The position numbers and the translations under genes are program-made. Below, piece after piece: positions 1 to 8,405 of a DNA stretch of 33,539 bases (the first letter of the stretch is position 1; each line of letters starts with the position of its first letter). A model generated the notes under the pieces. That model searched no databases, had not been told where the DNA came from, and worked only from the letters and a program-made list of their open reading frames with translations. The stretch comes from Psychrobacillus insolitus (GTDB lineage: Bacteria > Bacillota > Bacilli > Bacillales_A > Planococcaceae), in the NCBI RefSeq assembly GCF_003254155.1, contig NZ_QKZI01000014.1, positions 1 through 33,539 on the forward strand. Reading direction: 5' to 3'.

Positions 1-64
1 TCTGGTACGGTTGTTGAACACAAGTTAAACAACACTATTCAACTATATATGTCCCGTTAGTGAA
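1..64. repeat. Direct repeat copy 1 with internal dyad
   Basis: This stretch recurs at 799-862 in the same orientation with roughly three quarters of the bases conserved. Each copy carries a small dyad in which gttgttgaac faces gttaaacaac across four bases. The two copies bracket the SpoIIM-family gene. Function is unknown. Confidence 0.65.
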
Positions 65-128
65 ACAGCGTCTCTACTTATTGTAGAAACGCACCAGTTA
101 GTTTAATAAGAACAGCGATGCTACTTCA

Positions 129-169
129 ACAATCGCGCCCGATTGTCGAACCTGTTACTGAAACAGGTT
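129..169. other. Two small hairpins at the 3' end of the SpoIIM-family gene
   Basis: Arms acaatcg (129-135) and cgattgt (140-146) form one hairpin. Arms aacctgtt (149-156) and aacaggtt (162-169) form a second, which overlaps the stop codon of the leftward gene. Neither is followed by a clear U-run on the minus strand. They may protect a 3' end or act as a weak terminator, but this is not certain. Confidence 0.4.
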
Positions 170-781
170 AAATATAATATCAGCTATGTAAGTCTCCAAA
201 AATGCAGCTACAATAATAATCGGTAATATTAATACTCCGTAAATTTTTATTGTGCCTAAGATTTTCTTAACAAGAGGAACCTGATCTTTACCTTTTTTGA
301 ATACACTTCTAACTTTTGCTCTAATGACTCGATTTAACTCAAATAGAGCTGCTGCAAATAAACAAAACGCAAAAATTTCAACAAAATAATGAGGAATGGT
401 AGACGCAATTATCTCAATGCCTTTTATAAAGTCCATCTGCAAAACAACACCAAAAAGAATACCAGGGATAAGAGCAGTTGATATTACATTTATGAGATAA
501 AGAAACTGTATAGGAATTAAAGCCAATACAAACATTTGCAAAGGTACCATGAACCCATTATTCACAATGTACGCCCATACTTTTTTAATCCCTGTAGATT
601 CTTTCAATTGATCCGATGAACTATTTCCGAAGGATTCCATTATTCCTTTTAAATCAGGATTGACAAAGTAAGTTATTACTGTTCCCAATACTGTCACTAT
701 CGTTGCTATAACAAAGAAAACTACAGCCCTTTTAAAAGCAGTTTTATTTACTATCTTAAAAATCATCATCACCTCATTCAT
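155..781 (-). CDS. Stage II sporulation protein M (SpoIIM/DUF95) family membrane protein
   Basis: The 208-residue integral membrane protein has hydrophobic segments near residues 16-40, 78-102, 103-118, 128-147 and 176-206. The segment IPHYFVEIFAF and the late segment LPIIIVAAFLETYI match the conserved PHG-x-FE and AAFIEAFI signatures of the DUF95/SpoIIM family. SpoIIM itself belongs to the engulfment DMP complex of sporulating Firmicutes. However, this family has many paralogues outside sporulation, and the N-terminus here does not resemble B. subtilis SpoIIM closely, so I do not assign the gene symbol. The start is ATG at 781 with GTAGGAA about 8 nt upstream; internal ATGs at 769 and 766 are alternatives. 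The gene stands alone, read leftward, between two direct repeats. Its role is unknown. Confidence 0.7.
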   Translation of the reverse strand: MNEVMMIFKIVNKTAFKRAVVFFVIATIVTVLGTVITYFVNPDLKGIMESFGNSSSDQLKESTGIKKVWAYIVNNGFMVPLQMFVLALIPIQFLYLINVISTALIPGILFGVVLQMDFIKGIEIIASTIPHYFVEIFAFCLFAAALFELNRVIRAKVRSVFKKGKDQVPLVKKILGTIKIYGVLILPIIIVAAFLETYIADIIFNLFQ

Positions 782-798
782 TAGATAGATTCCTACAA

Positions 799-862
799 TC
801 TGGCCCCATTGTTGAACATAAGTTAAACAACACTGTTAAACTAACCTGCGGCGTTAGTTGAA
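799..862. repeat. Direct repeat copy 2 with internal dyad
   Basis: This is the second copy of the repeat at 1-64, in the same orientation, with the same gttgaac/gttaaac dyad. It lies immediately upstream of the SpoIIM-family gene, about 18 bp from the start codon, so it could overlap that gene's promoter region. Confidence 0.65.
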
Positions 863-1002
863 TAAGACAAAATTTAACATCTCCCTTATACTATACAGCC
901 ATTTTTAAAACGTTCCAAATAGTATTCACATTAATAGGGTGCAAGAGTATAACATGAATCTTGAATCGTACTTTTTGACATATTTTTTAACATATCAATT
1001 AA

Positions 1003-1074
1003 CAAGCTAATTAGCATTGATTTTCCAAGTAACAATAACCATTGTTACTTGGATAATTTAGTTGCTAATAGTTG
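1003..1074. repeat. Imperfect palindrome with perfect 12-bp core
   Basis: The core arms ccaagtaacaat (1025-1036) and attgttacttgg (1041-1052) are perfectly complementary around a 4-base loop. Weaker complementarity continues outward through ttagca (left) and tgctaa (right). A 13-bp direct repeat, atatcaattaaca, flanks the structure at 992-1004 and 1111-1123. Confidence 0.6.
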
Positions 1075-1263
1075 TGTTAAAAGGGTATCTAATTCAGTGG
1101 AAATCGCTATATATCAATTAACAGCCCACTTATGTGTTTAATTTGAGTTTTGTACCACTCAACTGAACGGGTTAGAAAATCTCTAAAGCGTCCTTTTTCT
1201 ATGTGGACTTTAATGGTTCGCTTTGGACGAAACTTATGGTACCTGATTAAATGATAAAAAAAG

Positions 1264-1311
1264 TAGGAGCTGAAGAAAGTGACGCAGTCATTTTCTTCAG
1301 CTCCTATTTTT
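1264..1311 (+). terminator. Orphan terminator-like hairpin
   Basis: Perfect 15-bp arms (1264-1278 and 1292-1306) are followed by ttttt on the plus strand. No gene on the plus strand precedes it. On the minus strand the far arm is followed by a weaker U-rich stretch. Confidence 0.7.
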
Positions 1312-1435
1312 CTTTTAAGTTAAAGCGTAAGTCTTTCGTACTGTCCAGAGCGATCTAGCAAAAATCGTACAACCTATTTTCGAAGTCGAGGAATTTCTTA
1401 TACTTTCTTTGCAAAAAATCAGTTTTCCCGACTTT

Positions 1436-1514
1436 CTGGACAGTCCCGCGACAAATAAATTAATTATAGGCAACTAAATTCTTCACTAACTGCATTTGAC
1501 AAAGAACCTTTATT
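1436..1514 (+). repeat. Remnant of the TIR element (right-end module)
   Basis: The block with core ggacagtcc, cgacaaata and attatag, ending in attcttcac-taac-tgcatttgacaaagaacc, matches the right ends of the elements at 16729-17109 and 32901-33133. No matching left end lies upstream; a similar left-end-like string (atgatgttggtga) is found at about 1744, outside it. I interpret this as a degenerate copy. Confidence 0.5.
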
Positions 1515-1638
1515 GTTCGCTTTGGACAAATTTTATGGAAATAGAATAAACGAGAAAGAAATCGAAGTACTGAGATTAGATTGACACCTGTAATATTTTG
1601 ATTTAATTTAATTTATAAATCATGTTTTATAAAATATA

Positions 1639-1736
1639 GCAAAAATGGCTATACGACTTATCGGAAAATAAGTGCCAAAAGAGACTTTTCTCCTGTTTTT
1701 GCACTTATTTTAAAATATGTCGTATGTGAGTTTTGC
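1639..1736. repeat. Long imperfect inverted repeat
   Basis: The left half (gcaaaa, atacgacttat, aaaataagtgccaaaa) is mirrored by the right half (tttttgcacttatttt, atatgtcgtat, ttttgc). This gives arms of about 45 nt with interruptions around a short centre at about 1685-1695. The size and form resemble a miniature hairpin element; no target duplication was identified. Confidence 0.6.
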
Positions 1737-1853
1737 GCATTTATGATGTTGGTGATTATTTTATTGGCAGGTTCGTTTGACGAGTGCTCGAGAAAACTTG
1801 TACATACCACGTTTAAAGTCGATAAAATCGCTATACTTACTTATTCTTAAACC

Positions 1854-1897
1854 AAAAGCTGCTCCACTCTCGAAATGAGAATGGAGCAGCTTTTTTT
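1854..1897. terminator. leuS terminator (bidirectional form)
   Basis: Perfect 13-bp arms, aaaagctgctcca (1854-1866) and tggagcagctttt (1882-1894), with an inner tctc/gaga extension, lie 8 nt beyond the leuS stop. The T-run is strongest on the plus strand (1891-1897), while leuS reads leftward into TTTT. The structure could stop transcription from both directions. Confidence 0.8.
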
Positions 1898-1904
1898 ATG
1901 TTTG

Positions 1905-4316
1905 TTAGATGACAATATTTATCATCTTACCTGGTATTGCAATAATTTTCTTCACTTCGTTTCCTTCAAGCCAATGTTGCACTTGTTCGGAAGCTAATGC
2001 TAATGCTTCTAATTCTTCTTTTGTTGCATCTTTTGAAACAAGTAGCTTCACACGAACTTTCCCTTTAATTTGAACAGGAATTTCTACTTCGTCATCTACT
2101 AATTTTGCTTCATCAAATGTTGGCCATGCCTCATACGTAATTGTTGTTGTATGACCTAGTTTTTCCCAAAGCTCTTCTGACAAGTGAGGTGCTAATGGTG
2201 AAAGAAGTTTTACGAAACCTTCGACATATTCTTTCGGAAGAACCTCTGCTTTGTATCCATCATTGATGAATACCATCATTTGTGAAATAGCTGTATTGAA
2301 ACGAAGTGCTTCATAGTCTTCCGTCACTTTTTTCACTGTTTGGTTATATGATTTTTCTAGTGCTGTATCACTTGATGTTTGTACTTTTTCGCTCAGAGTC
2401 CCTTCATCCGTCATGAATAAACGCCATATACGATCTAAGAAACGACGAGAACCGTCTAATCCGTTTGTTGACCATGGAATAGATGCATCTAGAGGACCCA
2501 TGAACATTTCATACATTCTTAATGTATCTGCTCCGTGACTGCTAACGATTTCATCCGGGTTAATAACATTCCCTTTAGATTTTGACATTTTTTCGTTACC
2601 TTCTCCTAAAATCATTCCTTGATTGAATAATTTTTGGAAAGGTTCTTTCGTCGGTACTACGCCAATATCATATAAAACTTTATGCCAGAAACGTGCATAT
2701 AGTAAGTGAAGTACTGCGTGCTCTGCCCCGCCAATATAAATATCTACTGGTAACCAGCGTTTAATAAGTTCTGGATCTGCTAAAGCTTGATCATTTGTCG
2801 GATCAATATAGCGTAAGTAATACCAGCAGCTACCTGCCCATTGTGGCATTGTATTCGTTTCACGACGTCCTTTTTTACCTGTTACAGGATCTACAATATT
2901 TACCCACTCTGTGATGTTCGCTAGTGGTGATTCACCAGTACCACTTGGTTTGATATCCGTTGTTTTCGGTAAAATTAGTGGAAGATCAGCATCTTCTACC
3001 GGTGTCATTGTGCCATCTTCCCAATGGATTATTGGAATTGGCTCACCCCAATAACGTTGGCGGCTAAATAACCAGTCACGAAGACGGTACGTTATTTTCT
3101 TCTCACCTGTTCCATTTACTTCAAACCACTCAATCGCTTTGGCAATTGCTTGTTTTTTGTTTAGACCATTTAAGAAGTCAGAATTAACAAGTACTCCGTC
3201 AGCTGTATATGCTTCTTCTTCTACATTTCCACCAGACACTACTTCTACAATTGGTAAATCGAATTGTTTTGCAAATTCATAGTCACGTTCATCATGTGCT
3301 GGAACTGCCATAATTGCGCCTGTTCCATATGTTGCAAGTACATAATCAGCAATCCAAATCGGCATTTTTTCTCCACTTACTGGATTGATCGCGTACGCAC
3401 CAGTGAATACACCTGTTTTATGTTTTGCAAGATCCGTACGTTCTAGATCACTTTTTAATTTCACTTCATCTTTATACGCTTTAACGGCTTCTAGTTGCTC
3501 TTTTGTTGCAATCTTTTCTACCAGTGCATGTTCAGGAGCTAATACTGCATATGTCGCACCAAAAATTGTATCCGGACGTGTTGTAAATGCACGGAATGAC
3601 TCAGAAGAACCATCAATGTTAAATATAAGCTCTGCACCTTCAGAACGACCAATCCAGTTGCGTTGCATATCTTTAATACTTTCTGGCCAATCCAATTCTT
3701 CTAAATCATCTAGTAAACGATCTGCATAGTTTGTAATACGAAGCACCCATTGACGCATTGGTTTACGTTCTACTGGATGTCCTCCACGCTCTGATTTACC
3801 ATCGATAATTTCTTCATTTGCAAGAACTGTTCCAAGTGCCGGGCACCAGTTAACTGCTACTTCATCAACATAAGCTAGGCCTTTATTGTAAAGTTGGATA
3901 AAAATCCATTGTGTCCATTTGTAATAAGAAGGATCCGTTGTATTAATTTCTCGGTCCCAGTCATAAGAGAAACCTAAATCTTGTATTTGACGTTTAAATG
4001 TAGCAATGTTTTTCGCTGTAAATTCAGCTGGGTCATTTCCAGTATCTAGCGCATACTGCTCTGCTGGAAGTCCGAAAGCATCCCAGCCCATTGGATGAAG
4101 TACATTATAGCCTTGCATTCTTTTATATCGACTCAAAATATCTGTCGCAGTGTAACCTTCCGGATGACCTACGTGTAAGCCTACTCCAGATGGATATGGG
4201 AACATATCTAAAGCATAAAATTTTTCTTTTGATGGGTCATTTACTGTTTTAAATGTTTTGTTTTCTTCCCAATACTTTTGCCATTTTTTCTCGATTGTTA
4301 AATGATTGAAATTCAT
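1905..4316 (-). CDS. leuS: Leucyl-tRNA synthetase
   Basis: This class I aminoacyl-tRNA synthetase (803 aa) charges tRNA-Leu with leucine in the cytoplasm. Visible hallmarks are the HIGH-type motif HVGHPEGY near residue 48 after PYPSGVGL, the editing CP1 domain with [12 protein letters not shown] near residue 245, and KMSKSKGN near residue 577. The length is typical of bacterial LeuRS, and the C-terminal anticodon-binding and tail domains are present. The start ATG is preceded by AAAGGAGG at good spacing. It is monocistronic: a promoter, a T-box leader and a terminator enclose it. Expression should rise when tRNA-Leu is uncharged. A repeat fragment sits in the leader between the T-box terminator and the start codon. 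Confidence 0.98.
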   Translation of the reverse strand: MNFNHLTIEKKWQKYWEENKTFKTVNDPSKEKFYALDMFPYPSGVGLHVGHPEGYTATDILSRYKRMQGYNVLHPMGWDAFGLPAEQYALDTGNDPAEFTAKNIATFKRQIQDLGFSYDWDREINTTDPSYYKWTQWIFIQLYNKGLAYVDEVAVNWCPALGTVLANEEIIDGKSERGGHPVERKPMRQWVLRITNYADRLLDDLEELDWPESIKDMQRNWIGRSEGAELIFNIDGSSESFRAFTTRPDTIFGATYAVLAPEHALVEKIATKEQLEAVKAYKDEVKLKSDLERTDLAKHKTGVFTGAYAINPVSGEKMPIWIADYVLATYGTGAIMAVPAHDERDYEFAKQFDLPIVEVVSGGNVEEEAYTADGVLVNSDFLNGLNKKQAIAKAIEWFEVNGTGEKKITYRLRDWLFSRQRYWGEPIPIIHWEDGTMTPVEDADLPLILPKTTDIKPSGTGESPLANITEWVNIVDPVTGKKGRRETNTMPQWAGSCWYYLRYIDPTNDQALADPELIKRWLPVDIYIGGAEHAVLHLLYARFWHKVLYDIGVVPTKEPFQKLFNQGMILGEGNEKMSKSKGNVINPDEIVSSHGADTLRMYEMFMGPLDASIPWSTNGLDGSRRFLDRIWRLFMTDEGTLSEKVQTSSDTALEKSYNQTVKKVTEDYEALRFNTAISQMMVFINDGYKAEVLPKEYVEGFVKLLSPLAPHLSEELWEKLGHTTTITYEAWPTFDEAKLVDDEVEIPVQIKGKVRVKLLVSKDATKEELEALALASEQVQHWLEGNEVKKIIAIPGKMINIVI

Positions 4317-4410
4317 AAAAAGTCCTCCTTTAAATATGTAAAATATAAATAATCTATGTAACGGGATTACTGTCTAAATTTGATGCATTGTGTGACAATT
4401 ACTACCTCAT

Positions 4411-4470
4411 AGGGCAACGTGCTTCTGCGACGAGCTTTGCGCAGGAGCAAGGCTGCTTACGCTAGACATA
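4411..4470 (-). repeat. Fragment of the GTCTAGC repeat family in the leuS leader
   Basis: Positions 4423-4448 are a perfect 26-bp reverse-complement match to 13154-13179, within the large repeat copy at 13073-13326. The flanking GTCTAGCGTAAGCAGCC on the minus strand is the family's 5' signature. It lies downstream of the T-box terminator and so would be transcribed only in the antiterminated leuS mRNA. Confidence 0.7.
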
Positions 4471-4472
4471 AT

Positions 4473-4720
4473 AAAAAAACTCGTCCCTTAAAAAACTAAG
4501 GGACGAGAGATTATTATACTCACGCGGTACCACCCAAATTAGTGAAAACTCACTCAACTTGATTCCTTATCGCGGAAAACGGTATAAGCTAAACAACTAA
4601 CATTTCACTTATACAGACTCAAAGGCGAGTTCAATAATGTATTTCACTAACTTTCACCAATCGTTAGCTCTCTTTAGAAATACAGTCTATTTACTATTCC
4701 TTATCTACGTCTTGCTATTA
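4473..4720 (-). promoter_or_regulatory. T-box leader of leuS, specifier CUC
   Basis: On the minus strand the T-box core GGGTGGTACCGCG is at 4523-4535. A GAACTCGCC specifier-loop pattern places codon CTC (Leu) at 4629-4627. The intrinsic terminator has perfect 11-bp arms at 4480-4490 and 4497-4507 with a U-run at 4479-4473. In known T-boxes, uncharged tRNA pairs with the specifier and with the UGG of the T-box bulge, stabilising the antiterminator. The leucine codon agrees with the downstream leuS gene. Confidence 0.95.
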
Positions 4721-4726
4721 GTTCAT

Positions 4727-4755
4727 ATTTTAGAGGAAACATGTTGAAATAGCAA
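4727..4755 (-). promoter_or_regulatory. Sigma-A-type promoter for leuS leader
   Basis: On the minus strand TTGCTA (4755-4750) and TAAAAT (4732-4727) are separated by 17 bp, directly upstream of the T-box. It begins only about 4 bp from the bdhA stop, so bdhA readthrough could enter the leader. Confidence 0.65.
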
Positions 4756-4758
4756 GTT

Positions 4759-5526
4759 TTATTGAGTCGTATATCCACCATCTAATACTACCGCTTGACC
4801 TGTCATACCCTTTGCAGCATCACTTGCTAAAAACAACGTCAAATCTGCAATTTCCTTCACATCTAACAAACGTTTTTGTGGAACTAAGGGATATATTACC
4901 TCTTCAAGAACAGATTCTAATGGTACATTACGCGTATTTGCAAGATCCTGAAATTGATTGCGTACAAGTGGAGTATCTACATACCCAGGACAAACAGCAT
5001 TTACTGTTATTCCATCTGCGGCAGTTTCCAGTGCGGCTACTTTGGTTAAGCCGATTAAACCATGCTTTGCAGAATTATAAGCTGCTTTACCAGCAAAGCC
5101 AACTAAACCATTAATGGAAGCCATGTTAATGATTCTTCCAAAGCCTTGCTTCCGCATATGAGAAAGGACATGCTTTGTTGTTATAAATGGAGCTGTTAGC
5201 ATAATTTTCACTAAAATTTCGAAGCGTTCTGTTGGGAAATCTTCCAACATGGCAACATGTTGCATACCTGCATTATTTATTAAAATATCGAGACGTCCAA
5301 ACTTTTCTACTGTTTGATTAATAGAATGAACGATGTCACTTTCGCTAGTTACATCACATTTCATCCCAATTGCATCAGTACCTAACGAGGCTGCAGCATT
5401 CTTTACCTTTTCCTCATTAATATCTGTTAAGACTACTTTTGCACCAGCCTTATAAAATTCTTTTGCAATTTCAAATCCTATTCCTTGAGCGGCACCAGTG
5501 ATGAATAGTACTTTATCTTTTACCAT
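4759..5526 (-). CDS. bdhA: 3-hydroxybutyrate dehydrogenase (SDR family)
   Basis: This is a 255-aa classical short-chain dehydrogenase/reductase. The N-terminal NAD-binding motif is TGAAQGIG, followed by NNAG near residue 86. The catalytic pair is YNSAK near residue 155, and PGYVDTPLV lies in the substrate loop as in D-3-hydroxybutyrate dehydrogenases. The expected reaction interconverts (R)-3-hydroxybutyrate and acetoacetate with NAD(H). The gene is third in an operon after the two 3-oxoacid CoA-transferase subunits, a context that supports ketone-body use over other SDR functions. There is a 108-nt gap from scoB. The start ATG has GGAGG upstream. Confidence 0.88.
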   Translation of the reverse strand: MVKDKVLFITGAAQGIGFEIAKEFYKAGAKVVLTDINEEKVKNAAASLGTDAIGMKCDVTSESDIVHSINQTVEKFGRLDILINNAGMQHVAMLEDFPTERFEILVKIMLTAPFITTKHVLSHMRKQGFGRIINMASINGLVGFAGKAAYNSAKHGLIGLTKVAALETAADGITVNAVCPGYVDTPLVRNQFQDLANTRNVPLESVLEEVIYPLVPQKRLLDVKEIADLTLFLASDAAKGMTGQAVVLDGGYTTQ

Positions 5527-5634
5527 ACCTTAACCTCCAAAAGATCAGCCATTAAGCTCGATGGACTGAAAAATTATTAAATATGATACTTCTATCTACG
5601 AACAAATCCATCCCGGATTTTTAAAAGAAATGTA

Positions 5635-6288
5635 TTAAATTGAAACATTCTCTTCTACGTTGTCTATATTTAATTTAGCTTCAGTTGAATCAATCACTTC
5701 TTGCAAAGTAAAGCCCTCAAATACTTCTTTTAACACAAGTCCATCAGGCGTCACTTCAATAGTCGCACGCTCAGTAATAATTTTGTTGACTACCCCTTTA
5801 CCCGTCAAAGGAAGTGAGCATTCTTTTTTAATCTTTGCAGAACCATCTTTTGCACAATGATCCATGATCACGATAATTTTTTTGGCACCATGTACTAAAT
5901 CCATCGCACCGCCCATTCCTTTAATCATCTTCCCTGGAATCATCCAGTTTGCAAGGTCTCCCTTTTCTGATACTTCCATCGCTCCTAATATTGCAACATC
6001 TACATGGCCACCGCGTATCATCGCAAATGATTCTGCACTTGAAAAGAATGATGAACCAGGAATTGTTGTTACTGTTTCTTTCCCAGCATTTATAAGATCT
6101 GGATCCACTTCTTGTTCTGTTGGATATGGTCCAATTCCAAGCAAACCATTTTCCGATTGTAAAACAACTGTCTTATTCGGAGAGATGAAATTCGCTACTA
6201 AAGTTGGAATTCCAATCCCTAAATTCACGTAATTTCCATTTTCAATTTCTTGTTCTGCTCTTCTTGCAATTTTTTCGCGTGTATTCAA
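5635..6288 (-). CDS. scoB: 3-oxoacid CoA-transferase subunit B
   Basis: This is the beta subunit (217 aa) of succinyl-CoA:acetoacetate CoA-transferase. It moves CoA between succinyl-CoA and acetoacetate, allowing acetoacetate to be activated for beta-oxidation. The motif [12 protein letters not shown] near residue 45 carries the catalytic glutamate of family I CoA-transferases, and [11 protein letters not shown] near residue 125 is characteristic of subunit B. The start codon is TTG at 6288, placed by an AAGGAGG site about 8 nt upstream. It follows scoA by 13 nt, so the two subunits are co-translated. Confidence 0.92.
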   Translation of the reverse strand: MNTREKIARRAEQEIENGNYVNLGIGIPTLVANFISPNKTVVLQSENGLLGIGPYPTEQEVDPDLINAGKETVTTIPGSSFFSSAESFAMIRGGHVDVAILGAMEVSEKGDLANWMIPGKMIKGMGGAMDLVHGAKKIIVIMDHCAKDGSAKIKKECSLPLTGKGVVNKIITERATIEVTPDGLVLKEVFEGFTLQEVIDSTEAKLNIDNVEENVSI

Positions 6289-6301
6289 CTGAATTTCCTC
6301 C

Positions 6302-6991
6302 TTACGAACGTATCGTTAATTTTTCAATTCTTTTTTCTTGCGTTGCTTGTAAAAGTCCTTGTACATAAATACTTGGTGTATGAATTTGTGCAGGATCTAA
6401 ATCTCCTGTTTCTACTATTTCTTCTGCTTCAGCAATTGTGAACTTCCCTGCTGCTGCCATCATCGGATTAAAGTTTTGCGCTGTTTTATTGTAAATAAGA
6501 TTTCCAAATTTATCTGCTTTAGCAGCACGAATTAAAGTGAAATCTGCACGTAGTGACTCTTCTAACACGTATTCTTTGCCATCATAAATACGCGTTTCTT
6601 TGCCTTCTGCAACGACTGTCCCAACACCGGCTGGAGTAAAGAAGGCTGGAATACCTGCTCCTCCTGCACGAATTTTTTCTGCCAGTGTTCCTTGAGGTGT
6701 CAATTCTACTTCTATTTCACCAGAAAGTACTTGGCGTTCGAATTCTTTGTTTTCTCCTACATATGATCCAATCATTTTTTTAATTTGTTTATTTTTTAGT
6801 AATAATCCTAGACCCCAATCATCGACTCCACAGTTATTTGAAATGACTATTAAATCTGTAACCCCTTTTTCTACTAATGCTAGTATCAGTTGTTCCGGTA
6901 TCCCCACTAGTCCAAATCCACCTACCATTAGTGTCATTCCATCTTGTATCCCTGCTACAGCTTCACTAGCTGTACTGTAAATTGGTTTCAT
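6302..6991 (-). CDS. scoA: 3-oxoacid CoA-transferase subunit A
   Basis: This is the alpha subunit (229 aa), partner of scoB. The N-terminal [10 protein letters not shown] and the segment [11 protein letters not shown] are typical of CoA-transferase family I subunit A, as is the [20 protein letters not shown] stretch near residue 98. It is the first gene of the leftward scoA-scoB-bdhA unit, which would convert 3-hydroxybutyrate to acetoacetyl-CoA. The start ATG has AAGGGGA about 9 nt upstream. I see no convincing promoter in the roughly 90-bp upstream gap, only a weak TTGCTT. Confidence 0.93.
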   Translation of the reverse strand: MKPIYSTASEAVAGIQDGMTLMVGGFGLVGIPEQLILALVEKGVTDLIVISNNCGVDDWGLGLLLKNKQIKKMIGSYVGENKEFERQVLSGEIEVELTPQGTLAEKIRAGGAGIPAFFTPAGVGTVVAEGKETRIYDGKEYVLEESLRADFTLIRAAKADKFGNLIYNKTAQNFNPMMAAAGKFTIAEAEEIVETGDLDPAQIHTPSIYVQGLLQATQEKRIEKLTIRS

Positions 6992-7084
6992 CTATCTCAA
7001 TCCCCTTCTTTTTTAAACAAGTTCTTCTTAATATTCTCAAAAATCCGAAAATTAAGCAATTGCTTTTTGAATGAAAAATAAAAA

Positions 7085-7110
7085 CACCGAATGAAATTAT
7101 TCAAACGGTG
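7085..7110 (-). terminator. Terminator of the MFS transporter gene
   Basis: Arms caccgaatgaa (7085-7095) and ttcaaacggtg (7100-7110), 9 of 11 paired, overlap the stop codon. A U-rich run follows on the minus strand. Confidence 0.65.
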
Positions 7111-8281
7111 CTCTTTTTTCAGCTCTTTTAAGTGGTAAATCATAGAGTAAACTCGTAATAATAGCAAAGAACATCAAACTAGATAAGATAATAATCATCA
7201 TCGGTGTTCCATATGCTCCTACTAGAATACCACCGACTAGCGGTCCAATCATACGTCCAATTGTCGCCATACTATTTACTACTCCTTGATAAAACCCTTC
7301 TCTTCCTTTTGGGGCTAACTTATTTGCAATTGTAGGGACAGCTGGCCACATAAATATTTCACCAATTGTTAAAATAACCATCGCAGTGATAAACATGGCA
7401 TAACTTTGGGCAAAAGCAACTGCAATAAAAGAGCCTAAGAAAATAACGACCCCTATAACTAATTGTACTTTAACTTTATGTTCTAAACGATTGATTATTG
7501 GTGTAATAAGAGGTTGTGCTAATATAATTAGCGCTCCATTTATCGTCCATAACAAACTATATTGTTTTAAAGTGATTCCCAAGTCCAACATATAAGTAGA
7601 AATTGTAGAAGTCCACTGAATATAAACAATCCAAGTCAACATATAGCCAAATGACACAATAATCATCGCATAAAAGGGAGCTTTTTGTTTCACTTTCTTT
7701 TGTTCTGATCGAATAGAAGTTTGGTGACTTGAAAATCCAGAAATTTTACGATAAAAAATGACGACAATAATAAAGAACAAAAGATATGCCAATAAATTCG
7801 CTAGAAAAATATGATTTATATTACGAGCTGCTACAATTCCCGCTATTGCTGGTCCGATAGCAACTCCTAAATTCTGAGCTAGATATATAGCATTAAATGC
7901 TTTTCTTCCTCCCTCAGGCCAAATACTACCCATTGTCGCATACATACTTGGAAAAATAATTCCTCCACTGAAACCTAGCAGGGCGACAAACCAAATATAC
8001 ATAGGCCATCCGTGCCAAATTGTTAATAAGATTAACGCAAAAATAGAAACAACAATTCCAAATAATATCGACCTATATCCACCAATTCGATCAAACAAAT
8101 AGCCACCTAGTAAGTTTCCAACAACACCTGTAGCAGAATTTATTAATAGTACAAACCCTGCCATTGTTAAAGATTTCCCCAAATAGTCATGTATATAAAT
8201 CGTATGTAATGGCCAAAGAAATGAATTACCTGTCGTGTTGATAAACATTCCAAAAACTAACAGCCAAACTGCTTTTGGCAT
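7097..8281 (-). CDS. Major facilitator superfamily transporter
   Basis: This is a 394-aa, 12-helix-type membrane transporter, DHA1-like by layout, related in appearance to the YttB-type MFS proteins of Bacillus. Helix 2-3 carries GGYLFDRIGGYRS, matching the MFS motif A G-x-x-x-D-R-x-G-x-(R/K). The substrate cannot be told from sequence; drug or metabolite efflux is possible. The reading frame is open to 8407, but ATG at 8281 is preferred. It has GAGGTG about 7 nt upstream and begins directly before the first transmembrane helix, whereas the extension covers the divergent ytqA promoter region. It is monocistronic. Confidence 0.85.
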   Translation of the reverse strand: MPKAVWLLVFGMFINTTGNSFLWPLHTIYIHDYLGKSLTMAGFVLLINSATGVVGNLLGGYLFDRIGGYRSILFGIVVSIFALILLTIWHGWPMYIWFVALLGFSGGIIFPSMYATMGSIWPEGGRKAFNAIYLAQNLGVAIGPAIAGIVAARNINHIFLANLLAYLLFFIIVVIFYRKISGFSSHQTSIRSEQKKVKQKAPFYAMIIVSFGYMLTWIVYIQWTSTISTYMLDLGITLKQYSLLWTINGALIILAQPLITPIINRLEHKVKVQLVIGVVIFLGSFIAVAFAQSYAMFITAMVILTIGEIFMWPAVPTIANKLAPKGREGFYQGVVNSMATIGRMIGPLVGGILVGAYGTPMMIIILSSLMFFAIITSLLYDLPLKRAEKRAPFE

Positions 8282-8405
8282 CCTAAACACCTCATATTTA
8301 AATTTGCCTTGGAATATTGTAATCCATTTTAATATGCCCTTCAATAGGATTCGGACAAACTTAACAAAGTCGTGATAATATGTAAAAGGTAAGGAGTGAA
8401 TGATC

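Larger units (their letters stand above)
863..1853. other. Gene-free intergenic region rich in hairpins
   Basis: I find no credible coding sequence here on either strand. The region holds an imperfect palindrome at 1003-1074 flanked by a perfect 13-bp direct repeat (992-1004 and 1111-1123). It also holds a terminator-like hairpin at 1264-1311, a repeat remnant at 1436-1514 and a long imperfect inverted repeat at 1639-1736. A 26-bp near-identical direct repeat with core ttcgctttggac occurs around 1213-1238 and 1516-1541. It looks like an accumulation site of small repeats. Confidence 0.6.

Noticed and set aside
5527-5634. Small hairpin (aaatcc/ggattt) between scoB and bdhA
   Set aside because: Only 6 bp of stem and no T-run; it could occur by chance and does not look like a terminator.
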